64,000 bases of DNA from JADJXM01 sp937967285. GTDB taxonomy: Bacteria > Acidobacteriota > Blastocatellia > RBC074. The translations under genes and the position numbers were made by a program. Shown piece after piece: positions 41,981 to 55,766 of the stretch. The stretch covers positions 1-64,000 of the forward strand of contig JBFWQI010000002.1 of the NCBI GenBank assembly GCA_050249535.1, given 5' to 3'. Positions within the stretch are counted from its first letter, which is position 1. Each line of letters opens with the position of its first letter. The notes below the pieces were generated by a model. It was not told where the DNA came from. It did not search any database and saw only the letters and a list, made by a program, of their open reading frames with translations.

Positions 41981-42810
41981 CAGGAACCGCTCTGATGAAC
42001 CGGCGGCGTGAGCTGATGCTTCCCTCGGGCATACTCATCGATGTAATCGGCGATCATCGGCCCCGCGTTCGGGACGCCCTTGTAACCCGGGAAATAGTTA
42101 ACGTCGACGACATACGGGCCGCGGTCGCTTTCGATGATATCGAGGCCGTAAAGGCCGAGCCCGCAGACCTGTCCGACCTTCTGCGACAGCCGGCGAACTT
42201 CCTCTGTGATCTCGACCGGTCTGCCGGGCACCGAGAAACTCGTCTCGGAAAACGGTTTCTGCACGCCGTAGACCTGATCGCCGACGACATAGATCTTGAG
42301 GTCCTCGCCCGGCCCCGGGATCGCCTCCTGGATGATCATCGGCGTGGTCGGAGGCGGAATCTTGTCGATGTCCTCCGGCGTCCGGCAGAGATTGACTCCC
42401 GCGCCGCGATGCCCCATGTGAGGCTTGATGATCAGCGGACGCTCCTCCACCAGCGATTTGGCGAGGCTCAGATCTCCAGTCACCCACGAATCCGGCGCCG
42501 GAATCCCCGCTTCGCGGAGCAGCTTCGAGGTGATGATCTTGCTCTGAATCAGCGAACAGGACTGGTACGGATTGAGGATGTTTGCGCCCTGGGTGAAGAG
42601 GATGCCGGCCAGCGCCAGCGAAAGCTCGGTATGCGATTTGAGCACGTACATGTCGTGCTCGATCTTCAGCTCATCCGGTCGCTGCAGGATCTCTTCGGCG
42701 ATATCCTCCGTCACCGTGTAACCGCGCCCGCGCAGAATATCGTAAGCTTCGACCAGCACCGGGCTCGGCACCGGAGGAACACGTCGAACGATCAGAAAAT
42801 GCAGTTTCAT
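41980..42810 (-). CDS. ATP-grasp enzyme, ITPK/RimK-like (paralogue B)
   Basis: 276 aa. Motifs in order: HDMYVLKSHTELSLAL, LIIKPHMGHRGAGV, MIIQEAIPGPGEDLKIYVVGDQVYG, LGLYGLDIIESDRGPYVVD and the metal site DVNYFPGYKGVPNAG. The DVNYFPGYKGVP element is the one most like plant ITPK sequences (D-I-N-Y-F-P-G-Y). It overlaps the downstream MFS start by one base and follows paralogue C by 37 bp. Confidence 0.82.
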
Positions 42811-42847
42811 CTAAACTCCCTGTATTTGGGATCTCCCGGCGCGCCGA

Positions 42848-43651
42848 TCACACGGTCCCGGGCAGATATCCGGATATGTAATCGGCCAGCAGGCTGCCGG
42901 CGTTCGGAACACCTTTGTAACCGGGGAAATTATTGATATCGACCACGAAGGGATGGCCGTCGCTCGTCACGATATCGACGCCGTAAAGCCCCGCGCCGAA
43001 CGCCTCGCCGCATTTGAGCGCGATCTCGCGCATCTCGTCCGGGACGTCGAACGGCTCGCCGAGCTTGTCCTCGAGGGTCACCGGCGGCCAGACGCGCCGG
43101 ACTCCGAAGACCTGCCTGTCGATAACATACAGTTTGTAGTCGCGCCCGTCAGGCTCGTGATATCGCTGGGCGAAGACGATTCCGTTCTCGGCCTGGACAT
43201 CGCCGAGGTCCTCAGCGGCGCGGATGATCCTCACGCCCCGCCCCTGGGATGCCGCCCAGAACGGCTTGACGACCAGCGGACCGCCGTCGAGCAGTCCGGC
43301 GAGCTGAACCGGATCGGATGCAAACCAGGTCGCCGGCAGCGGAACGCCGGCGCTCTGCAGCCGCCGCGTCGAGACGATCTTGTCTCTCATCGCGCTGACG
43401 GTCGCGTATGGGTTGAGAATCCTGGCCCCCGCCTCATCCAGCACGCGCGCCAGACCGAGAGCCATCTCGGTCCCGGATTTGAGCAGGTAGAGGTCGCAGT
43501 CCGCCGTGATTTCCGAGACATCGCGCGGCCGGTCCTCCGGATAGATCGTCTCGATCGCGATCCCGCGCCCGGTCAGAATCTCGAGCGCCGACTGCATGAT
43601 CGATCCGGACTTGTGAGCCTTCTCTTTTTTTGTGATCAGTCCGATCTTCAT
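42848..43651 (-). CDS. ATP-grasp enzyme, ITPK/RimK-like (paralogue C)
   Basis: 267 aa. Landmarks: CDLYLLKSGTEMALGLARVL (shared with A and B), LVVKPFWAASQGRGVRII, VFAQRYHEPDGRDYKLYVIDRQVFGVRRVW, GLYGVDIVTSDGHPFVVD and DINNFPGYKGVPNAG. It differs from A in lacking the Asp/Gly insertion. It begins 3 bp after paralogue D and belongs to the same transcript. Confidence 0.82.
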   Translation of the reverse strand: MKIGLITKKEKAHKSGSIMQSALEILTGRGIAIETIYPEDRPRDVSEITADCDLYLLKSGTEMALGLARVLDEAGARILNPYATVSAMRDKIVSTRRLQSAGVPLPATWFASDPVQLAGLLDGGPLVVKPFWAASQGRGVRIIRAAEDLGDVQAENGIVFAQRYHEPDGRDYKLYVIDRQVFGVRRVWPPVTLEDKLGEPFDVPDEMREIALKCGEAFGAGLYGVDIVTSDGHPFVVDINNFPGYKGVPNAGSLLADYISGYLPGTV

Positions 43652-43654
43652 CCC

Positions 43655-44473
<819 letters not shown>

Positions 44474-44708
44474 CCGTTTTGTCCTTGCGCCGACTTTTTT
44501 CGGCTTCTCGCAACAATCTCTGAAGGAACGGGGCGTGGTAAAAATCCCGGCGATTATAACTACATATCCTCACAGGTCAAATAGTTTCACGGCGCATGCC
44601 GGGACGGACATCTTTTTAGATCGCCATAACATCAACTGAATGTTATACTAACCCGGCTTGACGAATTTTAATAAATCGTAGCCGAACCATTTACCGCATC
44701 AACATGAG
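44474..44708. promoter_or_regulatory. Divergent regulatory region of the ATP-grasp/FHA cluster
   Basis: A 235-base spacer between the divergent starts of paralogue D and the FHA-TPR gene. It is more AT-rich than its flanks (for example about 44535-44585 and 44625-44690) and must hold both promoters. A weak TTGACG at 44659-44664 is the best -35 candidate for the plus strand. No clear operator palindrome was found. Confidence 0.4.
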
Positions 44709-46979
<2,271 letters not shown>

Positions 46980-46992
46980 ATCTGGAGAGAAC

Positions 46993-48144
46993 GTGCGAAT
47001 CATCATCCTCGGATCGGGACGGGTAGGACTTGGCGCGCTCGGCGTTGCGCTGGCGCTGCAGGGGCACGAGATCGTCTTCGCGGCCCGGCGGCGCGAGATC
47101 GTCGATTCGATCAACCGCCACGGTTATTTCGTCAAGACTAAAGGTACGGTCGAGGCGACCGTCGAGGTGCGCGGAGTTCGTGCCGTCGGAATGAGCGGCG
47201 AGGAGTTCGCGACAGAGGTGGCTGAAGCCGACCAGATCTACACCTCCGTCAGGCCTGACAATCTTCCCGAGATCGCTCCCCTCCTCGCCGAAACCATCCT
47301 CTTCAGGGTCAAATCCGGCCGGACACGGCCGCTCGACGTCTTCTGCTGCGAGAATCTCAAGAACTCGGGTTCTCAGCTCGAAAGACTGATCTTCGCCAGC
47401 ATCCCCTACCAGTTCGCCCAGGAGGTACAGGACGCCGTCGGCTTCAACGCGGCGATCTCGGACCGGATAGTTTCATCCCAGGAGACGGATGAGGAAGGCC
47501 GGATCGTCATCACCGCCGATGCCACGGGAGACGTGCTCTTCGACACGCTGCAGGTCAAGGGCGATTTCGATATTCTTCCTCCGTTCAAGGGGCTCGACAA
47601 CTTCCCCGCCAGCATCGAGGAGAAGCTCTACATCCTGAACTGCGGACACGCCGTCTGCGCCTATCTCGGATATCGTCGCGGATACACCTACATTCACGAA
47701 GCGATGTCGGACGAGGCGATAAATCGTTCGGTGGTCGGAGCGATGCTCGAGGCGCAGCGCGCGCTGCAGATGAAACACGGGCGCTCGCTCCATTACGGCA
47801 AAATGATCAACGATATTCTGGTCAGTTTCTCGAACGCGGCGCTGATGGACACGATCGCGCGCGTTGGCCGCGATCCGATCCGCAAGATGCAGTCCGACGA
47901 TCGGCTGATCGGCCCGGCCAAACTGGCCTATCGTTACGGGATCGATCCGTCGAACCTGATCGCGGGATGCGCCGCCGCGCTGACATTCGGTCCCGAGGGT
48001 GACCCGCAGGCCCGCGAAATGCAGAAACTGATCCGGGAACGGGGCATCGACTACGCGCTCGAATTCATCAGCCAGATCCGCCCCTGGAATCCGATCTCGG
48101 GACTCATCCGCGAAGAACTGAAGAACCAGCAATCCAACAACTAA
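46993..48144 (+). CDS. Mannitol-1-phosphate 5-dehydrogenase-like polyol-phosphate dehydrogenase
   Basis: 383 aa from a GTG start (VRIIILGSGRVGLGALGVALALQGHEIVFAARR), with GAGAGA upstream. The fold and residues follow the MtlD group of the polyol dehydrogenase family: CCENLKNSG, then EEKLYILNCGHAVCAYLGYRRGY with the Lys and His of the active site, and RDPIRKMQSDDRLIGPAKLAYRYG. The family oxidises mannitol-1-phosphate or related polyol phosphates with NAD. No mannitol PTS gene is present. Its pairing with the FHA-TPR gene opposite the ATP-grasp/phytase run points to a different polyol or cyclitol phosphate, which is inference. Confidence 0.83.
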   Translation: MRIIILGSGRVGLGALGVALALQGHEIVFAARRREIVDSINRHGYFVKTKGTVEATVEVRGVRAVGMSGEEFATEVAEADQIYTSVRPDNLPEIAPLLAETILFRVKSGRTRPLDVFCCENLKNSGSQLERLIFASIPYQFAQEVQDAVGFNAAISDRIVSSQETDEEGRIVITADATGDVLFDTLQVKGDFDILPPFKGLDNFPASIEEKLYILNCGHAVCAYLGYRRGYTYIHEAMSDEAINRSVVGAMLEAQRALQMKHGRSLHYGKMINDILVSFSNAALMDTIARVGRDPIRKMQSDDRLIGPAKLAYRYGIDPSNLIAGCAAALTFGPEGDPQAREMQKLIRERGIDYALEFISQIRPWNPISGLIREELKNQQSNN

Positions 48145-48173
48145 TCCTATCTCACGTTGATTGAGAGTATAAA

Positions 48174-48436
48174 AATCAACCGCAAAGGCCGCGGAGGTGG
48201 CAAAGGGGGATCAACCGCAAAGGCCGCGAAGGTGGCAAAGATGATCATTGGAATCAATGTCCGGAAAAACTCCACTTGGCAATAACCCGGATAATGATAT
48301 CAATGATAATCTTTGCCACCTTCGCGGCCTTTGCGGTTAATCTTCTTTGCTACCTCCGCGGCCTTTGCGGTTAATCTTCTTTGCCACCTCCGCGGCCTTT
48401 GCGGCTGATCCCCTTCGCCACCTTTGCGGCTGACCC
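48174..48436. repeat. AACCGCAAAGGCCGCGGAGGTGG dyad array
   Basis: Two left-hand copies of ACCGCAAAGGCCGCG(G/A)AGGTGGCAAAG (48177-48240) face four inverted copies (CTTTGCCACC(T/T)CGCGGCCTTTGCGG type, about 48311-48432). The centre (about 48241-48310) has no gene. The last copy touches the end of the convergent glycosidase gene. Behaviour is like the other word-based dyads in this window. Confidence 0.85.
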
Positions 48437-48449
48437 CCCTTTCAGTTCA

Positions 48450-49514
48450 TCAGGCGGGGACGTCGCCGCGACCATCTGCGGGAGGGGAGATGAAGGCGAT
48501 CGCATCGTGATGATCGGCCGGCTCCCAGCTTGTGGCGTTGTCTTTCGCGCGAGCCGACCAGAGAAATGCCGCGCTGTATCCCCTGCCCTCGAGCATCTGC
48601 AGGCGAGGCTGAATCGGCCGCTCGAGATCGGTTCCCGTCAGATCGGGCCAGCAGCGCAGGCAGGTCGTCGCAAACTCGCCGACGAAACATGGCGTCCCGG
48701 ACGGGAAGTTGTTGTCGGGAATCTCGCGTCCGTCCGGCGCGTAATAATGGAACTGCGGCGCCGTCATGCCGAGCCGCCCCGCCCCCCACCGGTGCATGGC
48801 ATCCCAGTGAGCGAACCCGACGGTCGAGCGGATAAGCCTGGCGTTTATCCTTTGCATTCCCTCGCGAATGAAGGCGACCATCGACCGATGCGGGACGGTC
48901 CTGATGGGATCGCGCTGAAGCCAGCCGAAGAACCGGCGCCGAGTCACCCATTCGGGTTCGTTGATCAGCTCCCAGGCGTAGATGGTCTCGGGCCTCCGCG
49001 CCGAGACATCCAGCAGCGGTTCGAGCACGGCATCCAGGAATTTACGCCGCTTCTCCGGATCGCGGATGATCTCGTCGCGTCCCCCCTTGACGATGCCGTT
49101 GTCGAGCGCCTTTCCCGGATGGCACCAGTGAAAGTCGATCAGCGAGGGCAGGAATTTGATGCCGGTCTCGGCGCAGACATCGAGGACGAACTCGAAGTCC
49201 TCGCACATCAGGCGATGGAAAGGATGATCGGCGCGGAGCGGATCGAACCGCCATCTGCCGTCGACCGGTCGAGGCGCTTCTTCTCCGACGCCGTAGCTCA
49301 GACCATCGGCGAGCATGAACCAGCGGACGGCGAAGAGCCCGAGATTCGCGAAGGTCCTGAAATCCTCGCGCACCTTTGCCCGCTTCTCCTCGCGCCATCT
49401 CCCGAGATCGTCGGGTTTGACCCACGCCGCGGGCGGAATGCCGAAGTCCCAGGCGTAATCGATCCAGGGATAGTTGATGCCGACCGGCATCCGGTTGATC
49501 GTCTCTGTGCTCAT
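48450..49514 (-). CDS. GH5-like glycoside hydrolase
   Basis: 354 aa from the ATG at 49514 (MSTETINRMPVGINYPW); the upstream ATG at 49532 is less likely. It has a TIM-barrel glycosidase pattern: VRWFMLADG, FLPSLIDFHW, YAWELINEPEWVTRR (acid/base Glu after Asn), FHYYAPDG and CFVGEFATTC (nucleophile Glu). There is no signal peptide, so an intracellular or unconventional location is possible. Substrate unknown, probably a beta-linked oligosaccharide. The last residues lie next to the dyad array. Confidence 0.8.
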   Translation of the reverse strand: MSTETINRMPVGINYPWIDYAWDFGIPPAAWVKPDDLGRWREEKRAKVREDFRTFANLGLFAVRWFMLADGLSYGVGEEAPRPVDGRWRFDPLRADHPFHRLMCEDFEFVLDVCAETGIKFLPSLIDFHWCHPGKALDNGIVKGGRDEIIRDPEKRRKFLDAVLEPLLDVSARRPETIYAWELINEPEWVTRRRFFGWLQRDPIRTVPHRSMVAFIREGMQRINARLIRSTVGFAHWDAMHRWGAGRLGMTAPQFHYYAPDGREIPDNNFPSGTPCFVGEFATTCLRCWPDLTGTDLERPIQPRLQMLEGRGYSAAFLWSARAKDNATSWEPADHHDAIAFISPPADGRGDVPA

Positions 49515-49567
49515 GGACTCAAAATACTCCAATGCCGCGCAGCGTCAAGCCATGAAGTGCAATGCCA

Positions 49568-50851
49568 TCAGCCGGAGTATGGATGCTTCCACGGAGCGCG
49601 GTATTCGCGCTTGAGCATGCGTGCGGCGACGGGATTGCCGAGTATCTTTTCGTTGGCGGCATCCCAGGTCACCTTCGATCCGCTGAGGTATGCGATCATC
49701 CCGAGCTGTACGGTTGCGTTGGATTGATAGGCGTCCTCGATCATGCAGGCCGGCTGGCGTCGAGTTCTGACGCAGTCGAGAAAATCCCTGAGATGCATGG
49801 CGCTCGTATCGCCCTTCGATTCGATGACGCGCCGCTCGGCGTTCTTCCCTTTCGGCATGACGACCATCTTCTGGTCGTTGAGGAAGATCGACTCCTTTTC
49901 GCCGTAGAAGAACATGCCGATATTGGTCTCCGGCGAATACTCCTCGACGCCCCACAGGCGGTGACGCCAGACGACAGGGCATCTCTCGAATTCGTAATTG
50001 ACGGTCAGCAGGTCAGGAGTGTTCATGCGATCCTGCGAATGATAATTGCCTCCGACGGCGCTGATCGTGCGCGGCATCGACTCTCCGAGCACCACCCGGA
50101 TGGCGTCGATCCAGTGGATTCCCCAGTCGATCATGTGGCCGTTTCCGTATGCCAGTTCATGACGCCAGTTCTTGTGAATGATGTTCGAGTGGAAAGGGAT
50201 CTTCGGCGCCGGGCCGCACCATTCGTCCCAGTCGAGAGTCGGCGGCGGAGCGGCGCTCTTCTTCGGCGCCAGGCCCGGATTGTAGAGGATCTGGGCATCG
50301 ACCTGCAGAATACGACCGGCATTTCCGCTGCGGACATATTCGGCGGCGGCTTTGACCGAATCGCTCTGACGGCGCTGAAATCCGATCTGCACCACGCGAC
50401 CGCTCTTCTTCGCCGCTTCGATCATGGCGCGGCCTTCGCGGAGATCGTATGAGACCGGCTTTTCGCAGTAGATGTCGAGGCCTTTCCGGCAGGCATCGAT
50501 GAACTGGAGCGCATGCCAGTGCGGAGGCGTGGCGATGATCACGGCCTCGAGCCCGGGATGGTCGAGCATTTCACGATACATCTTGAAAGTCTTCGGCCGC
50601 GATCCCTGGACCTTTGCGATATCGGCGGCAGATTTTTCGAGATTCTCGGAATCGACATCGCAGATCGCAACCACCTCGACTCCGCCGGCCTTGAATGCTG
50701 CGTTGACGTTGATCATTCCCCACCAGCCGCAGCCGATCAGCCCGAGCCGAACCTTGCGGTCCTGCGCCGGGGCGATGCCCTCCCCGGCGATGACCGCTGC
50801 CGTGCCGGCCGCCAGAGTCCTGACGAAGTCTCTTCTGTTGGTTGATGTCAT
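49568..50851 (-). CDS. Tat-exported Gfo/Idh/MocA oxidoreductase
   Basis: 427 aa. It has a twin-arginine signal (NRRDFVRTLAAGTAAVIAG), the Rossmann segment RLGLIGCGWWGMINVNAAF, AVIIATPPHWHALQFIDACRKG and YCEKPVSYDLREGRAM with the catalytic Lys. The C-terminal half contains WRHELAYGNGHMIDWGIHW. It is the third Tat-type member of this superfamily in the window. It lies upstream of the GH5-like gene on the same strand, so a short glycan-use operon is possible. Confidence 0.9.
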   Translation of the reverse strand: MTSTNRRDFVRTLAAGTAAVIAGEGIAPAQDRKVRLGLIGCGWWGMINVNAAFKAGGVEVVAICDVDSENLEKSAADIAKVQGSRPKTFKMYREMLDHPGLEAVIIATPPHWHALQFIDACRKGLDIYCEKPVSYDLREGRAMIEAAKKSGRVVQIGFQRRQSDSVKAAAEYVRSGNAGRILQVDAQILYNPGLAPKKSAAPPPTLDWDEWCGPAPKIPFHSNIIHKNWRHELAYGNGHMIDWGIHWIDAIRVVLGESMPRTISAVGGNYHSQDRMNTPDLLTVNYEFERCPVVWRHRLWGVEEYSPETNIGMFFYGEKESIFLNDQKMVVMPKGKNAERRVIESKGDTSAMHLRDFLDCVRTRRQPACMIEDAYQSNATVQLGMIAYLSGSKVTWDAANEKILGNPVAARMLKREYRAPWKHPYSG

Positions 50852-50934
50852 GATTATGCTCTCCCGTTGCTGGTTTTAGATGATCGTACTGAATGTTATT
50901 TCCGGCATTCGCACGCGGCAAGCGTCCGGGCAGC

Positions 50935-51762
50935 TCATTTCCTGACCGGCGACCGTCCGGCGAGATCGAATTTGTCGCCGCGCCCGAGCATGTAATACGG
51001 CTTACCGTTATGAGTTCCGCCGTCGGTGATCGCCACGCGCCCCTCGCCGATTACCTCGAACGTATCGCCCCTGACCACAATCGCGGTCGATTCGTCGAGC
51101 CCGATCCCGAGCAGTTCCGGATGCGCTCGGATGACCGCCGCCAGATCGTTCTCGCGCTTGCGGGTGTTGAGATGCTGATCGACGGCGACGTTCCTGAGGT
51201 ACCCGAAACCCGCTTCGTATCCTTTGGCCATCATGATGTGGTTACCCTCGGGAGCTCCGCGAACCAGATAGGACGCCTGGATGCTGGCGCCGGCGGAGCT
51301 TCCGCCGATTACGCCGCCACGCCTGAGCACGTTCTCGATCTCCCGCTGGGTCCGCGTGTTGTAGTAGGAATCGACCAGCCGCCACTGCCGTCCCCCGCCG
51401 AACCAGACTCCGGTCGCCTTTTTGAGCGGCGCAACGAACCCCTCGCTGTCGGCAACCGTGCGGTCGCGGGTATGGAGCAGCGTGACGTTCTTCATCTTCG
51501 CCAGTGGGGAGCCGCTGTCGTAAAACCCCTTCTCGCTGATGCCCTGATCCTCCGCGGCCGTGGGAATGTAAACGATGCTGGCTCCCGGTCCGCCGGCCAG
51601 CTCGATGAACCTGTTCCAGATTTCCGGGCCGATGCGTCCTCCGCCGACGACAACCAGTGCTCCCGACTCGGGCCCGGAACTGCTCTGCGCCGAAACGGAA
51701 ACGATCAGAATCAGCAGGACCGCAATCAGGCTCCCTGCTCGAATAGCGAATTCTCGTCTCAT
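50935..51762 (-). CDS. Secreted cyanophycinase-like peptidase (family S51)
   Basis: 275 aa with a signal peptide (AGSLIAVLLILIVSVSAQ). Core motifs: ALVVVGGGRIGPEIWNRF, VYIPTAAED, GVWFGGGRQWRLVDSYYNT, the nucleophile elbow IGGSSAGASIQA and LLGIGLDESTAIVV. These fit the cyanophycinase/S51 serine peptidase family, which cleaves Asp-containing peptides such as cyanophycin dipeptide units. An exported form would scavenge extracellular peptides. The membrane dipeptidase gene 400 bp away is a plausible functional partner. Confidence 0.88.
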   Translation of the reverse strand: MRREFAIRAGSLIAVLLILIVSVSAQSSSGPESGALVVVGGGRIGPEIWNRFIELAGGPGASIVYIPTAAEDQGISEKGFYDSGSPLAKMKNVTLLHTRDRTVADSEGFVAPLKKATGVWFGGGRQWRLVDSYYNTRTQREIENVLRRGGVIGGSSAGASIQASYLVRGAPEGNHIMMAKGYEAGFGYLRNVAVDQHLNTRKRENDLAAVIRAHPELLGIGLDESTAIVVRGDTFEVIGEGRVAITDGGTHNGKPYYMLGRGDKFDLAGRSPVRK

Positions 51763-52166
51763 AAACAGAATTTATTACACCAGCATCGGAAAATTCCAGC
51801 GAGTGATGAAAAATATGCGGGAGAGACTGTCGCCGCCGGCACGAAAACCGGTTGACTGAGGATCGGCATGAAAAAACAGCGCAGACAGCTGCCTCACTAG
51901 CTGCCTGCGCCGAATTACTACTCTTGAAGAAATTCAACTGTATAGACGATGCTGCTCGGCGAAATTTGTAGCCGGGAAAATATTTTTTCCAAAAATAATT
52001 CGACCGGGCTCTCGCAATAAACGCTAAAGCATTCAAATACAATAAAATAGCCGCGCACATGCAAACCCAAAAAAAACGCTGATCTTGCCCTCGGAGCGGT
52101 GGAGGAGTATGGTTAGGCCCCGGAAAGACTGATATTCACCCGAATAATTAATGAAAGGGCCGAGCA
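51763..52166. other. Divergent intergenic region with a hairpin
   Basis: About 400 bases between the cyanophycinase-like and dipeptidase genes. The stem GCGCAGACAGCT (51879-51890) / AGCTGCCTGCGC (51899-51910) has one mismatch, with a preceding A-run that would read as a T-run on the minus strand. The right half (51920-52080) is AT-rich and should hold promoters. No gene was found. Confidence 0.55.
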
Positions 52167-53369
<1,203 letters not shown>

Positions 53370-53404
53370 CATCGAGTACCGCATGGAGTCCATGCTCAAA
53401 TCAC

Positions 53405-54421
53405 ATGTTTAGAATCCTTATCTTATTAATAGCGTTCATTCTGCCGCAGTCATCCGCCTGGCTGGTTCAGACCAGCGGGACGACCGCCCGATTCCGCGGA
53501 GTCAGCGCGGTGGACTCCCGCGTCGCCTGGGCGAGCGGGACCAAAGGGACCGTCGTCAGGACGATCGACGGAGGCGCGAACTGGCAGGTCATCGCCGTCC
53601 CCGGCGCATCGGATCTGGACTTTCGCGATGTCGAAGCGATCAACGCCGACACAGCCTGGGCGCTGAGCATCGGACCGGGCGAGGCGTCGCGAATCTACAA
53701 TACACGGGACGGCGGCAGAAACTGGACCCTGCAGTTCAAAAATGAGAACCCGAAAGCATTCTTCGACGCGATCGCCTTCTGGGATGCGCGCAACGGTCTG
53801 GCCTTCAGCGATCCGGTGGACGGCCGTCTGCTGATCATCCGGACATCGGACGGCGGCAGAACCTGGAAACCTGCCCCGCCGGAGAACATTCCGCCCGCGC
53901 TCGAAGGCGAGGGCGCCTTCGCCGCCAGCGGCACCTGCTTGATCGTCGAGGGGAAGAACAATGCCTGGATCGCGACCGGCGGGGCGTCAAAGGCGCGCGT
54001 CTTCAGATCGACCGATCGCGGAAACACCTGGCAGGTTGCGGATACTCCCGTCAAAACCGGCGGCCCCGCGGCCGGGATCTTTTCGATCGCTTTCCGGGAT
54101 GCGCTCAACGGGATCGTGGTCGGAGGCGACTATCGCCAGGAGAAGCTGGACGTCGATAATGTCGCCCTGACTTCGGACGGCGGAAGAACCTGGCGACTGG
54201 CCGAGGGTTCGGGAATCGGAGGTTATCGCTCGGCCGTGAGCTGGATCGACCGGACGAAGCTGATCGCCGTCGGCCCATCGGGATCCGACATCTCGACCAA
54301 CGGCGGAGCGACATGGAGTCCGATTGGCGATACCGGCTATCACGCCTTCAGCTTCACCCGCAAAGGCCGGACAGGCTGGGCCGTCGGCGATGACGGCCGC
54401 ATCGCCAGACTGGCACACTGA
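53405..54421 (+). CDS. Secreted BNR/YCF48-like beta-propeller protein
   Basis: 338 aa, signal peptide (MFRILILLIAFILPQSSA). At least five Asp-box-type repeats (RTIDGGANWQ, NTRDGGRNWT, RTSDGGRTWK, RSTDRGNTWQ, TSDGGRTWRL, STNGGATWSP) show a 6-7-bladed propeller related to photosystem II assembly factor YCF48 and BNR proteins. No sialidase catalytic Arg triad is evident, so a binding or assembly role is more likely than hydrolysis. It lies 35 bp after the dipeptidase gene. Confidence 0.85.
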   Translation: MFRILILLIAFILPQSSAWLVQTSGTTARFRGVSAVDSRVAWASGTKGTVVRTIDGGANWQVIAVPGASDLDFRDVEAINADTAWALSIGPGEASRIYNTRDGGRNWTLQFKNENPKAFFDAIAFWDARNGLAFSDPVDGRLLIIRTSDGGRTWKPAPPENIPPALEGEGAFAASGTCLIVEGKNNAWIATGGASKARVFRSTDRGNTWQVADTPVKTGGPAAGIFSIAFRDALNGIVVGGDYRQEKLDVDNVALTSDGGRTWRLAEGSGIGGYRSAVSWIDRTKLIAVGPSGSDISTNGGATWSPIGDTGYHAFSFTRKGRTGWAVGDDGRIARLAH

Positions 54422-54439
54422 GGTGCGCAGGCGCCGTCA

Positions 54440-54496
54440 GGTGCGCAGGCGCCCCGCCTGCGGAACTAATGCTCGCAGGCGGGGCGCCTGCGCACC
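54440..54496. repeat. Perfect 23-nt inverted repeat
   Basis: The arms 54440-54462 and 54474-54496 are exact complements (GGTGCGCAGGCGCC...GGCGCCTGCGCACC). A partial third copy of the left word lies at 54422-54434. It lies between the BNR and DoxX genes and is similar in style to the palindrome at 13916. Confidence 0.85.
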
Positions 54497-54564
54497 CGGT
54501 TGGAATAAACCCGCGCTTCAATGCCATATACGATGTGTGAATCCAATACATCGGGGAGAAAACT

Positions 54565-54993
<429 letters not shown>

Positions 54994-55011
54994 ATCGATC
55001 GAATCGGTTGG

Positions 55012-55038
55012 ATATCGGGGGGCATCCTCCCCCGATAT
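55012..55038. terminator. Hairpin terminator after doxX-like gene
   Basis: The stem ATATCGGGGG (55012-55021) / CCCCCGATAT (55029-55038) with a 7-base loop is followed by TTCCTTTTT on the plus strand. It lies between convergent genes, so it may serve both. Confidence 0.75.
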
Positions 55039-55058
55039 TTCCTTTTTGACGAGCCGTC

Positions 55059-55766
55059 TCAGATCGCAATACTGGCAACCCGGGAGATGTTCTTCAGACA
55101 TGGGGGCCCGTCGAGATAGAGGAATTCAGCCTCATTCCGGGTGACCGAGATCTGACTGAAGCTGACCGTTTGAGCATCCTCTCGATGCATACAGACTGAA
55201 AGATGACCGGGACCGGGATCGTGGCTGAAGTGAAAGAGACGGAACGTCTCAGCAGCATCGGTAACCTGATTTCGGAAGAGAGCTCGCCGTGATGTCGTCA
55301 CCTCATCCGGGCTGACCGAAGAAGAGACCAGGGGAAGCACGTCTAACGGCGCTTCTCGAATGTCACATCCGGTCCCGTCCCATTGGGCCAGCAGAGGCGG
55401 CCCGCTCAAGCTGAGAGCGATCAAAGTAAACGGACGAAACTCATTCAGGACGGCGGATTCGAGCCTCTCCGCCACCACCTCGGACGTATTCGAGTCGGCC
55501 AGTCCCATCACGAGCAACCCGCGACTCGCATAATCCCTCCCCAGAGCCAAATGCTGATAGCTATTGAGCAGGCAAATCGAGACGCCATTGTCGTTGACGC
55601 TGATCCACGTACCGCCGAAATCACCGTCGATCGGTGCAATGATGCGGCTTCCGTTCGCGGACCTGTGAATCGCGGGCGGGCGCGCCGGCCTGCGAGTGCG
55701 CTTTTCATCGCGGTTGGCGAACAATTGATATCCGTCTTTATGAAGCCGCCAACTGACAGTGCACAT
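55059..55766 (-). CDS. NRDE/TANGO2 family protein
   Basis: 235 aa. The N-terminal Cys (MCTVSW) and GYQLFANRDEKRTR (the NRDE motif) define the family; WISVNDNGVSICLLNSY and SPDEVTTSRRALFR follow. It has an Ntn-hydrolase-like appearance with Cys2 as the likely N-terminal nucleophile. Eukaryotic TANGO2 is linked to heme or lipid handling; the bacterial role is unknown. It overlaps the DinB stop by one base (ATGA-type), so translation is coupled. Confidence 0.87.
   Translation of the reverse strand: MCTVSWRLHKDGYQLFANRDEKRTRRPARPPAIHRSANGSRIIAPIDGDFGGTWISVNDNGVSICLLNSYQHLALGRDYASRGLLVMGLADSNTSEVVAERLESAVLNEFRPFTLIALSLSGPPLLAQWDGTGCDIREAPLDVLPLVSSSVSPDEVTTSRRALFRNQVTDAAETFRLFHFSHDPGPGHLSVCMHREDAQTVSFSQISVTRNEAEFLYLDGPPCLKNISRVASIAI

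Noticed and set aside
48381..49727. Plus-strand 448-codon frame opposite the GH5-like gene
   Set aside because: It starts inside the dyad array and shows only shadow composition; the minus strand carries the catalytic motifs.
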